A program made the translations under genes and the position numbers. From Mermis nigrescens (Eukaryota; Nematoda; Enoplea; Mermithida; Mermithidae): a DNA stretch of 64,000 nt. The stretch lies in assembly GCA_036768485.1 (NCBI GenBank), contig JAVLUZ010000154.1, positions 21,443,896 through 21,507,895 on the forward strand. Reading direction: 5' to 3'. The notes below the pieces were generated by a model. It was not told where the DNA came from. It was given only the letters and a program-made list of their open reading frames with translations, and ran no database searches. This document shows, piece after piece, positions 36,130 through 42,140 of the stretch (the first letter of the stretch is position 1; each line of letters opens with the position of its first letter).

Positions 36130-36664
36130 GAACAATAATAATAATAATAAATAATAATAATAATATTTTACTCACATAAACGCAAACGTAAAAAATAGAC
36201 TATACCTACTAAATATTAAGAAAACAAATAAATAATAACTAAATAATCCTTCTGAGTTAAGATTTCTAAAGCCTACTCGTCTAATTTTTTCGGCCATTTC
36301 CGCCCTTCCAAACACGCAGCAATGCATTAAGTCCTGAATACAGTCATCTTCCAAAGCCTTAAAAAATAAGAATTTATTTTATTAAATGAAGTAATATTCG
36401 AGGAGAAAGCCATTCGGTTATAAAAACGTTATTACTTTTCTCTGCTCGGGTTCAGCTGTCTTCCAATATTTGTGTAATGCTTGCCCCAACTTTTTTGCTT
36501 CTTCCCTACAAAAGCAACATGTTTTTAAAATGATAAAATGCGTATTACGCGTAAGTCCACCAATACTTTTTAGATGAGTATAATAGAATTTTAAAGGCAG
36601 AACCATCGTACTGCGAAAACATGTCAAGGATAGCGGCCACTAGGCTATTGATTAAAACAGTTAC
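438..36664 (-). CDS. NCAPG2: NCAPG2 (condensin-2 complex subunit G2), partial, 13 exons seen
   Basis: HEAT-repeat non-SMC subunit of condensin II, which compacts mitotic chromosomes in the nucleus. The exons, in gene order, are 36664-36561 (tentative), 36505-36436, 36357-36277, 33590-33497, 23641-23516, 21955-21761, 20516-20364, 19291-19063, 11220-10892, 10439-10362, 9580-9466, 6480-6350, 4272-4081 and 614-438. Their translations align collinearly with vertebrate NCAPG2 as I remember it, from the segment around 'AIENDCIQDFM' through 'PILWRGLK' and 'DHILARL' to 'LHC...S'. Intron phases agree at nearly every junction. Two places do not resolve: the 33497/23641 junction is one base out of phase, and the 5' edge of the 21.9-kb exon abuts a transposon. 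About 650 codons are visible against roughly 1,140 in the human protein. The N-terminal exons and the extreme C-terminus were not found. Introns reach 10 kb because of nested transposons. I rate identity as high and expression or function as unknown. Confidence 0.9.
701..750. repeat. (AAT)n microsatellite
   Basis: About seventeen AAT units follow a short tail-like sequence (GAAGGGGTTC). The abrupt start suggests a non-LTR retrotransposon 3' tail, but no LINE body is seen beside it. Confidence 0.95.
751..1375. other. Intronic repeat fragments
   Basis: No gene seen. At 842-1100 a roughly 125-base unit beginning TTTATCATATGTYGGTYYGG occurs twice. Positions 1297-1370 match the inside of the N-type MITE (compare 4420-4470), directly left of element E. 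Confidence 0.5.
1379..3320. mobile_element. Element D, hAT-like with GGATCC subterminal arrays
   Basis: 1,942 bp flanked by a perfect 8-bp duplication CCCACTAG (1371-1378 and 3321-3328). Ends are TAGGATGCAACGGATCC on the left and, read inward, TAGGGATGCAACGGATAT on the right. Both ends carry dense GGATCC/ATCCGG arrays (1389-1525 and 3148-3305). It carries MITE A1 and has no transposase ORF. Confidence 0.88.
1848..2594. mobile_element. MITE A1 (CAGTGTTTTTT family)
   Basis: Starts CAGTGTTTTTTTGTACAAGG and ends AAAAAAAACACTG. Flanks GTACCACC and GTACCATT agree at 6 of 8 bases. Internally it has TGTACATGTACA palindromes and four GGCGC-GAA/AAA-GCGCC hairpins near 2053, 2143, 2359 and 2451. Non-coding; short frames across it follow the hairpin spacing. 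Confidence 0.8.
4081..4272 (-). CDS. NCAPG2: NCAPG2 exon
   Basis: 192 bases, 64 codons, acceptor CTTTCCAG and donor GTAATT. It encodes VSAKRPRRIKFAAPADVSHV, TPKPRLALRYLEFILTNYQC and RRYLLGKHKKELAKICDRLE, aligning with 'RPVKPELALVYIEYLLTHPKNRECLL'. Element E ends at 4035, only about 45 bases past the donor. Confidence 0.93.
4331..4746. mobile_element. MITE N1 (CAGGCACGTA family)
   Basis: 416 bp with TIRs CAGGCACGTAGCTGG and CCAGTACCTGCCTG. Flanks TGCCAGAG (4323-4330) and TGCCAGAT (4747-4754) agree at 7 of 8. It lies in the NCAPG2 intron 58 bases upstream of the exon at 4272. Confidence 0.8.
4747..5724. other. Intron with O- and I-type repeat fragments
   Basis: No exon seen. Positions 4858-5110 match the O repeat (GATGCACRAGGTCGGG; compare 7692 and 39128). 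Positions 5490-5690 match the I-type repeat found at 22200-22440 and 13540-13640. Confidence 0.6.
5735..6292. mobile_element. J-type element J2, one end missing
   Basis: Begins GGTGGCAGATCTAGG and is a reversed copy of J1 (7987-8606), but it lacks the outer part of J1's left end. A perfect 10-base direct repeat GCGCTCCTGC flanks it (5725-5734 and 6293-6302). It holds two GGCGC hairpins near 5970 and 6212. Confidence 0.7.
6350..6480 (-). CDS. NCAPG2: NCAPG2 exon
   Basis: 131 bases, phase 1 in and phase 0 out, acceptor TTACTAG and donor GTACGT. It encodes NVTTGVYGCLLKAVCFWRFS then EIADTIATWLDRC, aligning with 'YCTLLDCLCSWGQVGHILELVDNWL'. A J-type repeat ends about 50 bases downstream, inside the following intron. 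Confidence 0.88.
6481..6986. other. Intron, mostly unassigned
   Basis: No exon seen. At 6769-6910 there is an imperfect inverted repeat: AAACTAATTTCCTTATTACT pairs with AGTAATAAGAAAATTGGTTT, around a GTCGGTCGAGCGATGAAGAG centre. It may be a small MITE or hairpin. Confidence 0.5.
6987..7225. repeat. Dispersed repeat K, copy 1
   Basis: A pyrimidine-rich block framed by GGTACACTTGTGCTATTTC and GTATTGATGACTTCTTAATA. A second copy lies in reverse at about 28484-28752 inside element G. Nature unknown. Confidence 0.7.
7425..9112. mobile_element. Element L with long inverted ends and a GGGGCGAAA array
   Basis: The left end (7430-7690) and right end (8840-9112) are imperfect inverted repeats. Both carry degenerate GGGGCGAAA units (7430-7515 and 9017-9105), then a GAATTCGGGAGGAGCGAATG-like block and a polyA/T-rich stretch. 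Between them sit an O-type repeat and J1. No TSD was found, so the limits are approximate. Confidence 0.6.
7987..8606. mobile_element. MITE J1 (CAGTGGCGGATC family)
   Basis: 620 bp with a perfect 8-bp duplication CCGGACAG (7979-7986 and 8607-8614). Ends are CAGGGGCGGATTTAAGG and, read inward, CAGTGGCGGATCTAGG. This terminus type is well known in animal hAT-like MITEs. Further J pieces lie near 236-320, 5735-6292, 27260-27462, 30249-30320 and 62495-62900. Confidence 0.9.
9466..9580 (-). CDS. NCAPG2: NCAPG2 exon
   Basis: 115 bases, 38 codons plus one base, acceptor TTATTCAG and donor GTATGC. It encodes NENVTQVLSDFAVLIKPSAL then PYFASQSFKKLKTAEDVD, aligning with 'PLFMLMSFMPASAVPPFSC...LRSREEGAVDK'. 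Phase 1 matches the next exon. Confidence 0.88.
9581..10361. other. NCAPG2 intron, nothing distinct
   Basis: 781 bases. Positions 9650-9990 resemble the O-type repeat (AAATAGTCAAAATTGCCTAT; compare 4950 and 34460). The rest is AT-rich with no element ends, RNA gene or exon that I can support. Confidence 0.5.
10362..10439 (-). CDS. NCAPG2: NCAPG2 exon
   Basis: 78 bases, 26 codons, acceptor TTTTAG and donor GTAAGA, phase 0 at both ends. It encodes EENTALHKRLTKIAGRIVQE then CFVYFN, aligning with 'ENNKEAKLYTINKFASVLPEY'. It is too short for simple ORF calling and is supported by splice sites, phase and position. Confidence 0.85.
10498..10800. repeat. M-type dispersed repeat
   Basis: It carries the M signature: a run around a T-rich TTTTGACTATATCTTGTCCG block, then GAAAGAGCATTG and a GTTTTTAACG end. 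Other copies lie near 9115-9260, 12465-12790, 18640-19030, 21165-21540 and 35070-35360. Boundaries not resolved. Confidence 0.55.
10892..11220 (-). CDS. NCAPG2: NCAPG2 exon with acidic low-complexity insert
   Basis: 329 bases, acceptor TTTTCAG and donor GTGAAA, phase 1 in and phase 0 out. It begins VQLISNMLRCVYSAVIASRN (vertebrate 'IAKLIHVIRHCLNAC') and ends with SLICGLFECSIALWRG ('CMAGLLEIIVILWKS'). Between these lies a stretch rich in D, E, S and N, equivalent to the acidic linker seen here in vertebrates. The underlying DNA is dense in TCATCGAT-like triplets. Confidence 0.93.
11297..11540. mobile_element. MITE H1
   Basis: 244 bp between perfect 8-bp duplications GTAAAGGG (11289-11296 and 11541-11548). 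Ends are CATAGGTGGGCG and TAGCCAGGTATG. The inside contains GAAAATGGTGGTATGGCGAA and a CTGGGGGGGG tract. It lies about 75 bases upstream of the exon at 11220, inside the intron. Confidence 0.9.
11549..12464. other. NCAPG2 intron, nothing distinct
   Basis: AT-rich and low in recognisable repeats. A short TATG tetramer run lies at 12395-12412. I see no exon, RNA gene or element ends here. Confidence 0.5.
13340..13760. repeat. I-type repeat inside B1
   Basis: Begins GCATGCATGTAACAGCTCAA and continues through a G-rich stretch to an inverted equivalent, with CCATTTTTAGG-like spacers. Equivalent blocks are at 24887-25300 (B2) and 53880-54115 (B3, reversed), so it was present before B spread. Related copies are at 21956-22438, 16600-16890 and 55765-56060. 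Confidence 0.65.
14288..14670. mobile_element. MITE A2, inside B1
   Basis: Starts CACGTTTTTTGTATTCGGC and ends GCACAAAAAAACACTG. Flanks TTTAGGGC (14280-14287) and TTTAGGAC (14671-14678) agree at 7 of 8. It sits at the same internal site as A3 in B2 and A6 in B3, so it predates the spread of B. Confidence 0.88.
15776..16560. repeat. A-type repeat block within P
   Basis: Degenerate A-family sequence: GTACATGTACAAAGATAG near 16038 and CACGGTCTTTTTGTATTCGG at 16449. The same block in C is split by B3 (51780-52247 and 55359-55745). P keeps the single, unduplicated CCTTTAGT at 16186-16193, the empty site for B3. Confidence 0.75.
17290..17472 (+). pseudogene. Unidentified open fragment inside P
   Basis: An open frame ending in TAG reads ...RRAKQYNTKDYDYIAREISD then PEISYTLEKLISRIST. 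The amino-acid mix looks more protein-like than most frames in this AT-rich DNA. It has no start codon and no convincing splice sites. It may be a remnant of a transposase or captured gene, or chance. I do not recognise the family. Confidence 0.3.
18640..19030. repeat. M-type dispersed repeat
   Basis: It includes GTTTTCGACGTTTCTGACGA, AAAATATAGTCAAAAAATGA and a GTGAAGCGCC half-hairpin, and ends near CAAGATCATGTATGG. It lies just downstream of the exon at 19063, within the intron. Confidence 0.6.
19063..19291 (-). CDS. NCAPG2: NCAPG2 exon
   Basis: 229 bases, 76 codons plus one base, acceptor TTTTTGCAG and donor GTAGAT. It encodes YWNVVNVDHILARLAVESSV, then RKSIVNLVFSNFY and AAARCFFYYAAEL, matching 'FWKICPMEHILVRLETDSRP', 'RRLVSLIFNSFLP' and 'AAARRFYQYAHEH'. 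Its phase-1 end joins the exon at 11220 correctly across a 7.8-kb intron. Confidence 0.95.
19292..20363. other. NCAPG2 intron with MITE H2
   Basis: H2 occupies about 19858-20089 (GGTGGGCAGCACCAAAATAC to CCCACGCCCACGTGTG) without a clear TSD. A G-rich block at 19444-19570 (GGCGCGGACCACACATGGGC) resembles 20595-20670. The rest is AT-rich and unassigned. Confidence 0.6.
20364..20516 (-). CDS. NCAPG2: NCAPG2 exon
   Basis: 153 bases, 51 codons, phase 0 at both ends, acceptor ACTTACAG and donor GTAAGA. It encodes GLSMVVENPDSHAVMEKILP then SLSLCMHDVSEAVRSSFVKL, matching 'HPLLEQLLPAL..SLHDNSEKVRVAFVDML'. It is a well conserved HEAT repeat. Confidence 0.95.
20517..21542. other. NCAPG2 intron with M-type repeat
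   Basis: Positions 21165-21540 are an M-type copy (GGCGTTTCTGACGATTCTCT). The block 20580-20780 is a G-rich repeat remnant. 20800-21160 shows nothing I can assign. Confidence 0.55.
21551..21709. mobile_element. MITE N2
   Basis: 159 bp with ends CAGGCACGTATCTCTGGG and GGCCAGCTACGTGCCTG. Flanks CCAAGATC (21543-21550) and CCAAGATT (21710-21717) agree at 7 of 8. It inserted into the end of an M-type repeat, 50 bases past the NCAPG2 donor at 21760. Confidence 0.85.
21761..21955 (-). CDS. NCAPG2: NCAPG2 exon, 5' boundary unresolved beside a MITE
   Basis: Donor GTGAGT at 21760. It encodes ...TFLTDEVPIIRSASVKGICK followed by ICCLYWDIIPVSDLK and ending SSVEVRSSVFL, matching 'DPYPMVRSTGILGVCKI...YWEMMPP' and 'DTSSADVRCSVF'. 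Recognisable similarity starts near 21937. No AG acceptor in a workable phase lies between there and 21955, where a transposon begins. Start given is the transposon edge. Confidence 0.88.
21956..22438. mobile_element. I-type MITE abutting an NCAPG2 exon
   Basis: 483 bp beginning CATACATGTGACAGG and ending CCGTTACATGCATG. Flanks AGCAACAG (21948-21955) and CGCAGCAG (22439-22446) agree at 6 of 8. The left flank is in the open NCAPG2 reading frame, so it inserted in or at the edge of the exon. A second TIR-like CATACATGTAACGGCTC lies inside at 21999. Confidence 0.65.
22447..23515. other. NCAPG2 intron, mostly unassigned
   Basis: It contains a run of about twelve G near 22733-22744. Around 23070-23100 there is a short GGGGTATGGGG-type block. 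No exon, RNA gene or bounded element is evident. Confidence 0.5.
23516..23641 (-). CDS. NCAPG2: NCAPG2 exon
   Basis: 126 bases, 42 codons, acceptor GCTTGCAG and donor GTAAGC. It encodes ALNAEVRYNAVQLFLLVFPL followed by RNNNLRALENEELLTKQTA. It aligns without gaps to vertebrate 'ARNSEVRSNAALLFVEAFPIRD', a HEAT repeat. It is separated from the previous exon by the 9.9-kb intron that carries element B2. Confidence 0.95.
23642..24564. other. NCAPG2 intron left of element B2
   Basis: Unassigned AT-rich sequence. No exon was found between the exon at 23641 and B2. Confidence 0.5.
25840..26226. mobile_element. MITE A3, inside B2
   Basis: Starts CACAGATTTTTGTATTCGGC and ends GCACAAAAAAACACTG. A perfect 8-bp duplication TTTAGGGC (25832-25839 and 26227-26234) flanks it. 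Together with A6 this is the best evidence for the family's boundaries and 8-bp TSD. Confidence 0.93.
27510..27915. repeat. Tandem repeat of about 110 bp with a hairpin per unit
   Basis: Four diverged units. Each carries a block like AAATTTGAGCGGTTTTGAGC, then GAAGACAGAAACTA, then AACAAATTCGGCGCAAGGCG ending in a GCGCNNNGCGCC hairpin and GAAAAATT. Unit spacing is about 90-115 bp. Confidence 0.75.
28484..28752. repeat. Dispersed repeat K, copy 2 (reversed)
   Basis: Reverse-complement copy of 6987-7225. It runs from GAAGTCATCAATACGAAAAA, through a purine-rich stretch, to GAAATAGCACAAGTGCACC. It lies inside element G. Confidence 0.7.
28964..29240. mobile_element. A-type MITE, 3' truncated
   Basis: Begins CAGTGTTTTTTTACAAGGTC and runs through the TGTACATTTT block and one GGCGCGAAGCGCC hairpin (29175). 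It then stops at TTGTCTTCCCAA without the right TIR. Inside element G. Confidence 0.75.
29241..30248. other. Interior of element G, unassigned
   Basis: About 1 kb of AT-rich sequence without a long open frame. A GTGCAAAGCGC half-hairpin lies near 30092. I see no gene. Confidence 0.5.
30330..33060. repeat. Minisatellite, ~21-bp units in ~42-bp dimers
   Basis: About 130 tandem units built on AAAAAGGTTGGTCGGTTCCC, alternating with AAAAAGGTTGCCTGCTCCCT. Higher-order blocks recur with ACATGGCTGCTCCCTATGG. Units decay toward both edges. Because the main period is a multiple of three and lacks stop codons, long open frames run on both strands (up to 254 codons on minus). They are period artefacts: no stable start, no splice signals. 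Absent from B1 and B3. Confidence 0.93.
33497..33590 (-). CDS. NCAPG2: NCAPG2 exon (junction to next exon out of phase)
   Basis: Acceptor TTTATAG, donor GTGAGC, 31 codons plus one base. It encodes LLEAFVERKKFKDVDTMMCC then LLEPIIWRGLK, matching 'YKPILWRGLK'. The extra final base puts the next exon out of frame and would give an immediate TAA. A run of four A in the gene strand (TTTT at 33498-33501) sits at the end. One A fewer would give AAG|GTGAGC and restore phase, so a homopolymer error or a real frameshift is likely. Confidence 0.9.
33591..36276. other. NCAPG2 intron with repeat fragments
   Basis: It holds an A-type fragment (34165-34285), an O-type copy (34370-34795) and a reversed M-type copy (35070-35360). 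An (AAT)n block lies near the right end. No exon seen. Confidence 0.55.
36063..36174. repeat. (AAT)n microsatellite
   Basis: Interrupted ATA/AAT trinucleotide runs over about 110 bases, 100 bases from the NCAPG2 donor at 36276. Confidence 0.95.
36277..36357 (-). CDS. NCAPG2: NCAPG2 exon
   Basis: 81 bases, exactly 27 codons, acceptor TTTTAAG and donor GTAGGC. It encodes ALEDDCIQDLM...AEMAEKIRR. The ALEDDCIQDLM block is almost identical to the vertebrate 'AIENDCIQDFM' and is one of the best anchors for the identification. Confidence 0.9.
36436..36505 (-). CDS. NCAPG2: NCAPG2 exon
   Basis: 70 bases: one base then 23 codons, with acceptor TTTGTAG and donor GTAATA. It encodes EEAKKLGQALHKYWKTAEPE then QRK, matching the vertebrate helix that ends in 'AWKKASGK' just before 'LEAIENDC'. 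It ends in phase 0 and joins the next exon cleanly. Confidence 0.75.
36561..36664 (-). CDS. NCAPG2: NCAPG2 putative upstream exon
   Basis: An open stretch follows a good acceptor (TTTTCAG) and reads VTVLINSLVAAILDMFSQYD onward to SSKKYW. It joins the next exon in phase 2 using a GTGGAC donor, or a GTAATA donor 12 bases further on. Position and phase fit the NCAPG2 segment before the conserved AW/YW motif, but residue similarity is weak. This is the least certain exon. Confidence 0.4.
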
Positions 36665-36911
36665 CTGAAAAGCAATGCCTTTAACAAAGTGTTACGGGTA
36701 CAAATGCTATTTACACAACAGTTTAGTTAGAAGAGTAAGTCAAAATTATTGAGCGAGAAATCCACGGAAAAGATTATGCAAATAATGAATACAATACGTA
36801 TGTATCTAGGTTTTTTAGCAACACCCCACTTGCGTGGCCGCTAATACCCAGTACATAGCATTTGCGCACAGAACCCTTTATTAGCGCAACAAAAAATAGA
36901 ACTGTTGGGTG

Positions 36912-37354
36912 CAGTGTTTTTGTACAAGGCCTGTTTTTACATGTACAAAGATGGTCCCCAGAAGTCTTTGTACATTTTGTAAACGCAAAATTTTGGGTAC
37001 TACAATATATTAAAATGCGATTTTAGTGCGGTAAAAACAGGGTTATTCGACCGCTGATAGTGTATTTTAGCTGATTTCTGGGTTCTGAGGGCAAAAAATC
37101 ATCAAGAGTTGTCTAAAAGCGGCGCGAAGCGCCTAAAAAATTGTAATTTTTAATTTCTAAATAAAATTTCTACCAATAAAAAGATTTATAAAACACAATT
37201 ACTCATTTCGGCGAGAAACGCCGAAATTTTTTGGGAATTTTAGACCTTTTTTACAGTTTTTGTCCTCCCGAAAATCTTTGTACTTCTACAAAGACGGTAT
37301 TGAACAGACTTTAAACATCGGGAAAAATCTTTGCCAAATACAAAAAATACCGTG
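36912..37354. mobile_element. MITE A4
   Basis: Starts CAGTGTTTTTGTACAAGGCC and ends CAAAAAATACCGTG. Flanks GTTGGGTG (36904-36911) and GTTGGAAG (37355-37362) agree at 6 of 8. It contains a GGCGCGAAGCGCC hairpin at 37119 and a degenerate one near 37210. Confidence 0.82.
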
Positions 37355-37767
37355 GTTGGAAGGCAGGTAAACATAATGACATTTTTGTGCGTTTCTCAGC
37401 ATGCTCTATATGTACAATGCTCATTTTATGTAAATGATTCATTATTTCGTATTTTCTTGATAATAAATCTGCTTCAACGGAATTTAATTTTTTCAATTCA
37501 AATGCAAATTATCTATGCTTTATTTAGAAAGATTTAATACTTAGCGAGTTATAACTGGTACAAGTGAGGTAAGACTTCCATGTTAGCCCTTTTATTCAAA
37601 ACTTCCATTTATTTTAAAAAAGATTTTGAGTAAAATGATTGACATATTCGTCATCAGCACAAAATAATTGACACGAATAACGACTTTTATTGAAATGCCA
37701 TCAGAAACCTGCGTTTTTGTGGGTCATTTGTGATGGATCACCTGAAATATGAATTTTGCTGTAGGAT

Positions 37768-38028
37768 CACACCTGGGCGTGGGGGGTTTGGGGGGTATGC
37801 ACCCCCCAGAAACCAAAATACCCTCCCCCCAGAAATCAAAATACCCCAGAATTCAATTTTTGAAAATTTTTTTCGTTTTTTTCGCAATTTTTTGATGCCA
37901 ATGGATAGTGCTTGATGAGAAACGTCGAAAAATGGTGTTTTTATCGCCATACCACCATTTTTAAGACCATTTTTCGACCTTCAAAAAAATCTTGCACCCC
38001 CCCAGAATTTTCTTGCTGCCCACGTATG
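37768..38028. mobile_element. MITE H3
   Basis: 261 bp with ends CACACCTGGGCGTGGGG and CTGCCCACGTATG. Flanks TGTAGGAT (37760-37767) and TATAGGAT (38029-38036) agree at 7 of 8. Reversed relative to H1. Confidence 0.87.
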
Positions 38029-39127
38029 TATAGGATCCTAAATATTCTGAGAAATGATAAACAGTTTTCCATCGAATTTTTCCGCGCTTGTTTTAATCTT
38101 TGAGTACTGCACGCATGTTCTGTAAAAAGCCTAACCTTTTAAACCAAGTTTTGCCAATTTCTGACGGAAACCATACATACTTTACAATTACTCCGCATTC
38201 ATATTGCTAAAGACTGAAACTGAAATATGCTATTGCACCTAATCAAGAGCTGGGTTTTTGAGTTTTGTGGGTGAAAAATTCCGAAACTTAGAGGTTTTTT
38301 AAATTTGGTACACAAATTTAAGCGAGTCTGCATGCACCTAATCAGTGGTGTTACTGAAATTCGCTGAGATACGCTGCAAACTGATGTCGTTGCCTCATTT
38401 TTGTTGATTTGTTTTAGCTTGTTTTATACTACATATATAGGCCTGGCCACTCGACCTGGACTGGATTTGATGGCTAATTGTTTTCACACAAGGTTTGGCT
38501 TGTGGATTGCAAATTCATGCCCCAATTTTGATTTTAAGTCGGCTTTCAAATTTATTTAAGAATTTTTTCTTATTTTGAATTCTACTAGATTTCATGATTT
38601 TTCTCGCGTTTGGCTTACATCAGTCCTGTGGCTTTGTTACTCGATTAGTTCAATCTTGAAACTGCAGCACCTGCATATGCGATTTCGTACAAAAAAGTCA
38701 TTATCATTGCAATCCTATTTTAAGGGTCTATTTAACTTTTTTCAAAGTCTAATCCTTAATTTTTTTCAGATCTATCAATTTTTTTGAAAGGAACTTCAAT
38801 TACAGGATATTTGTGTGTTCATGAATACTCGTCTAATCACTATTTCGAGAGTGTCTAGAAGTAAATTTTTTTGAGTAGGGTTGAATTTTTTTACATTTGA
38901 AGCAAACAATTTGATATAATGGTTAAAAAGCACTGAATTTCCATGTAAATTCGCTAGATTTTCAGACATTAATACTTAAACACAATATTCATTTCAGGGT
39001 TGAAAAGGTAAGATCCTTGATGATCATTTGTTTGTATTCATTGGATAAACATTATTTTTTGCTTTTAAGCTGCTTTTTGCAATTCAGATTATGACTAAAA
39101 TTGCCAAGTAGTTTACGCCCAAGTCGT
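38029..39127. other. Stretch with no recognised feature
   Basis: AT-rich, without long open frames, RNA-like folds or element ends that I can support. It could hold undetected NCAPG2 N-terminal exons, but none is convincing. Confidence 0.45.
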
Positions 39128-39345
39128 AGATGCACAAGGTCGGGTTGACCAGGATGGGTAAAATTGAGGTTTTAAGGTCAGGGAGGGGTGAAATCGATGA
39201 TTTTTACTGCAGTAAATTGCGTTTTTTGACATTTTTACTTCTAAATCGCTTGAAAATGCAGGATTTTTGTTTAAAACTGCTCGACGTACCTAACTTTTAG
39301 ACCTCTTCAGCGGGAGTAATGCCCCCTCTCACCCATCCCTATGTG
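39128..39345. repeat. O-type repeat
   Basis: Begins GATGCACAAGGTCGGGTTGA and ends CCATCCCTATGTGCATGTA, so the ends are a short inverted repeat around TGCACA. Related copies lie near 4858, 7692-8675, 9650 and 34370. MITE A5 lies immediately to the right. Confidence 0.6.
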
Positions 39346-39360
39346 CATGTATGTCCCAAG

Positions 39361-40119
39361 CACGGTTTTTTTTTGTATTCGGCAAAGATTTTTCCCGATG
39401 TACAAAAGACTTTTCGGGACCGTCTTTGTACATGTACAAAGATTTTTGGGAAGACAAAAATTGCAAAAAAGGTCTATAATTCGAAAAATTTTCAGCGCTT
39501 CGCGCCGAAATGAGTAATTGTGTGTTCTATATATCTTTATAATGGCAGAAATTGCATTTCAAAAGTAAAAATGTCAAATTTTTCGGCGCTTCGCGCCGTT
39601 TTAAGACGATTCTTAGTGATTTTTGCCCTTAGAGACCCAGAAATTAGCTAAAACACACTACGAAAAGTCGAAGAACTCTGTTTTTACGATACTAAAATCG
39701 CTGCTGTACCATATTATAGTACCAAAAATTTTGTGTGTACAAAATGTACAAAGATTTTTAGGAAGACAAAAACTGTAAAAAGGTGTAAAATTCCAAAATT
39801 TTCAGCTTCGCGCCGAACTGATAAATTATTTGTCCTATATATCTTTAAAATGGCAGAATTTGCATTTAGAATGGAAAAATGTCAATATTTTTCGGCGCTT
39901 CGCGCCGTTTTCAGATAATTTTTAGTAATTTTTAGCGTCATAAACCCAGAAATTAGCTAAAATACACTACCTAAGATCGAAAACCTGTTTTACCACACTA
40001 AAATCGCTACTGTACTATATTATAGTACAAAAAATTTGCATGTGCAAAATGTACAAAGACTTTTGGGACCATCTTTGTATATACATGTACAAACGGACCT
40101 TGTACAAAAAAAAACACTG
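39361..40119. mobile_element. MITE A5
   Basis: Starts CACGGTTTTTTTTTGTATTC and ends TGTACAAAAAAAAACACTG. Flanks GTCCCAAG (39353-39360) and GTCCCTAA (40120-40127) agree at 6 of 8. It contains three GGCGC-TTC-GCGCC hairpins near 39496, 39579 and 39893, plus a degraded one near 39807. Confidence 0.83.
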
Positions 40120-40269
40120 GTCCCTAAGTCACAAGTAGTTTGTTAAAGGTCGGCTCGTGCTGGTTCTTATTGTAGGTGAGTATCAAAACCCACCAAAAAC
40201 CAACAAAAACTCACCAAAAACCCTTAATGCCCAGGGAGAACATCCCCACCCCATCCCATCCCACCACTA

Positions 40270-40580
40270 CTGGCTACGTCAATCTTGTTACCCTTAATGA
40301 TTTATGATGACAGCGATTTAGAAGATTTTGTGTATTAACTGAAATGAAATGAAATATAGTACTCAGTTTGTGCAAATACCTATGTGCGCGACAAATTACA
40401 AGGAATGTAATTAAAAAAGAAATAAAGAAAACGTATGTACATATAGTCAATGAAACGAGCAATGTAGAGCAAAAGGAGGCAAGCGAATAAGAAAAATTAC
40501 AATTCTTTCACGTTTGCCCTTATAAGAACTTATATAAAGCCGACGTTGGTTAGCCTAGATTTTATTTAAGATATCAGTTG
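40270..40580 (-). mobile_element. LINE or SINE 3'-end fragment, reversed
   Basis: Reverse-complement similarity to the 3' end of the local CR1-like LINE, including the 'TGACTCGCTCATCGCCTTTT' zone in diverged form (near 40440-40490). No coding part survives. Confidence 0.55.
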
Positions 40581-41079
40581 GAAGGAATTACAAAATTAGG
40601 TAAGTAACTCTAAACCGAAATAAGCTAATTAAAAAATCAAAATTTTGTAAATTAGAGCGAACAAGAGGTAGGAACTAGGTTAGAAGAATTTCTACAATGA
40701 GTAGTATTCTTGTTCTTTAATAAAAGTACCATTTTAGTGAAAAATTCCGAGAATGGGAATTTCCGTTTTCTGCTTCAATTCTCCATTTCCCGGGTTTTAC
40801 TCATTTTTACATTTTCCAGCGATTTTCCAACTTCGCCATAAAACAAAATTTCAACTAAAGACAATAAAATATCCATGATTTAGCTGAATCTTTCATAAAG
40901 AACCATTTTAGTAAAAAAAAATTCGAAAATATAAAATTTTCCATTTTCCGCTTTTATTTTTTATTTCCTATTTTACGGCTTCAAATTAACTAGTAAAAGT
41001 AATGAACAACACCTCTTTAATTGGTTAAAGGCTCTTCTATTTGATCGTATTCAGTGTGTTTGTGTTAATCAGCATTTTT

Positions 41080-42140
41080 CAGATTAAGCCACTCTTACAA
41101 ATGGAGTTATTCAAGGGTCCATTCTTGGACCTACGTTGTTTTTTATTTTTATAAATGATATCTTTGATAACTTGTCAAGTTCGACTTTTTATGTTCGCGG
41201 ATGACCTAAAATTATCTAATCCTTCCTACTATTATCAAATACTTCAGACTGATTTCGATAGAATTTCTATTTGGGCCACCAAAAATTGTTTACCAATATC
41301 GTATTCTAAATGCACAGCCCTATATTTGGGCAAATAATCCTAAATTGTCATACACATTCAATAAACAAGTTATTACTGACGATTCTGTCTTTGTTCGCGA
41401 TTTAGGTGTCCTAATTTCGCAAAACCTAAAATTTGAGGAGCATTACAGCAGTATAATCCAAAAAGCTTTCTTGAGATCTATCTTAATCAGAAAATCCTTC
41501 TTTTTTGCATGATAAGAACAATCTCGCTAAGGCCTTCATTGTTTATGTCAGACCGGCTTGTATTAGTGATATTAACAGGCTGGAGGCTCTTTAGCATAAA
41601 TTAACTGAATTCATAGTTGGATATCATAGCCCTCCTCCTTACGACGAACGCCTTAACCGACTTAACTTGCGTCAATTAGAATTACATCGCATGCATATTT
41701 GCTTATGTATGATGTATCAAATTATTAGGCAAAAATCTTGTCTTTCCATGACAGATTTTTTGTATTTAATAAAAATACTACTCGCTGCACAAATCGCTAT
41801 AAGCTAGTTGTTCCTCTTGTTCGATCTAATTTACAAAAATTCGATTTTTTATAAGTTTTTTAAGATATTTTTTACATTTGTTTGTTCAAAAAAGAGCTCC
41901 TAAACATTGATTTTACGATTTTATTGTTGGGGCATACCTAGTTGTATCACTTCCGTGATCTGTATGTCCTTTTGTTCACTCACTCTTTTATCACATATTC
42001 GTGTTTTATCAAATTTCCTGTATTTTCCTGGACAATAAACATTTTCTAGTCTTGTGTATCTCTGTTTGGAATCACCTACCTGATTTTGTAATTCCTTCAG
42101 CACTTGTATACTCTAGGACCTATCAAATTTTTTCTGAGGT
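41080..42140 (+). pseudogene. CR1/L2-like LINE reverse transcriptase fragment
   Basis: 5'-truncated copy. It begins at the conserved GVIQGSILGPTLFFIFINDI block (broken by frameshifts), then FADDLKLSNPSYYYQIL with the catalytic FADD, then SYSKCTALYLGK and RDLGVLISQNLKFEEHYSS. It is clearly homologous to 47220-48100. Several frameshifts and stops make it a dead copy. The 3' end is unclear. Confidence 0.85.

Noticed and set aside
37311..37496. Minus frame KLNSVEADLLSRKYEIMNHL as an NCAPG2 N-terminal exon
   Set aside because: The composition looks plausible and the position is right, but I cannot align it with any NCAPG2 segment. It also runs into MITE A4.
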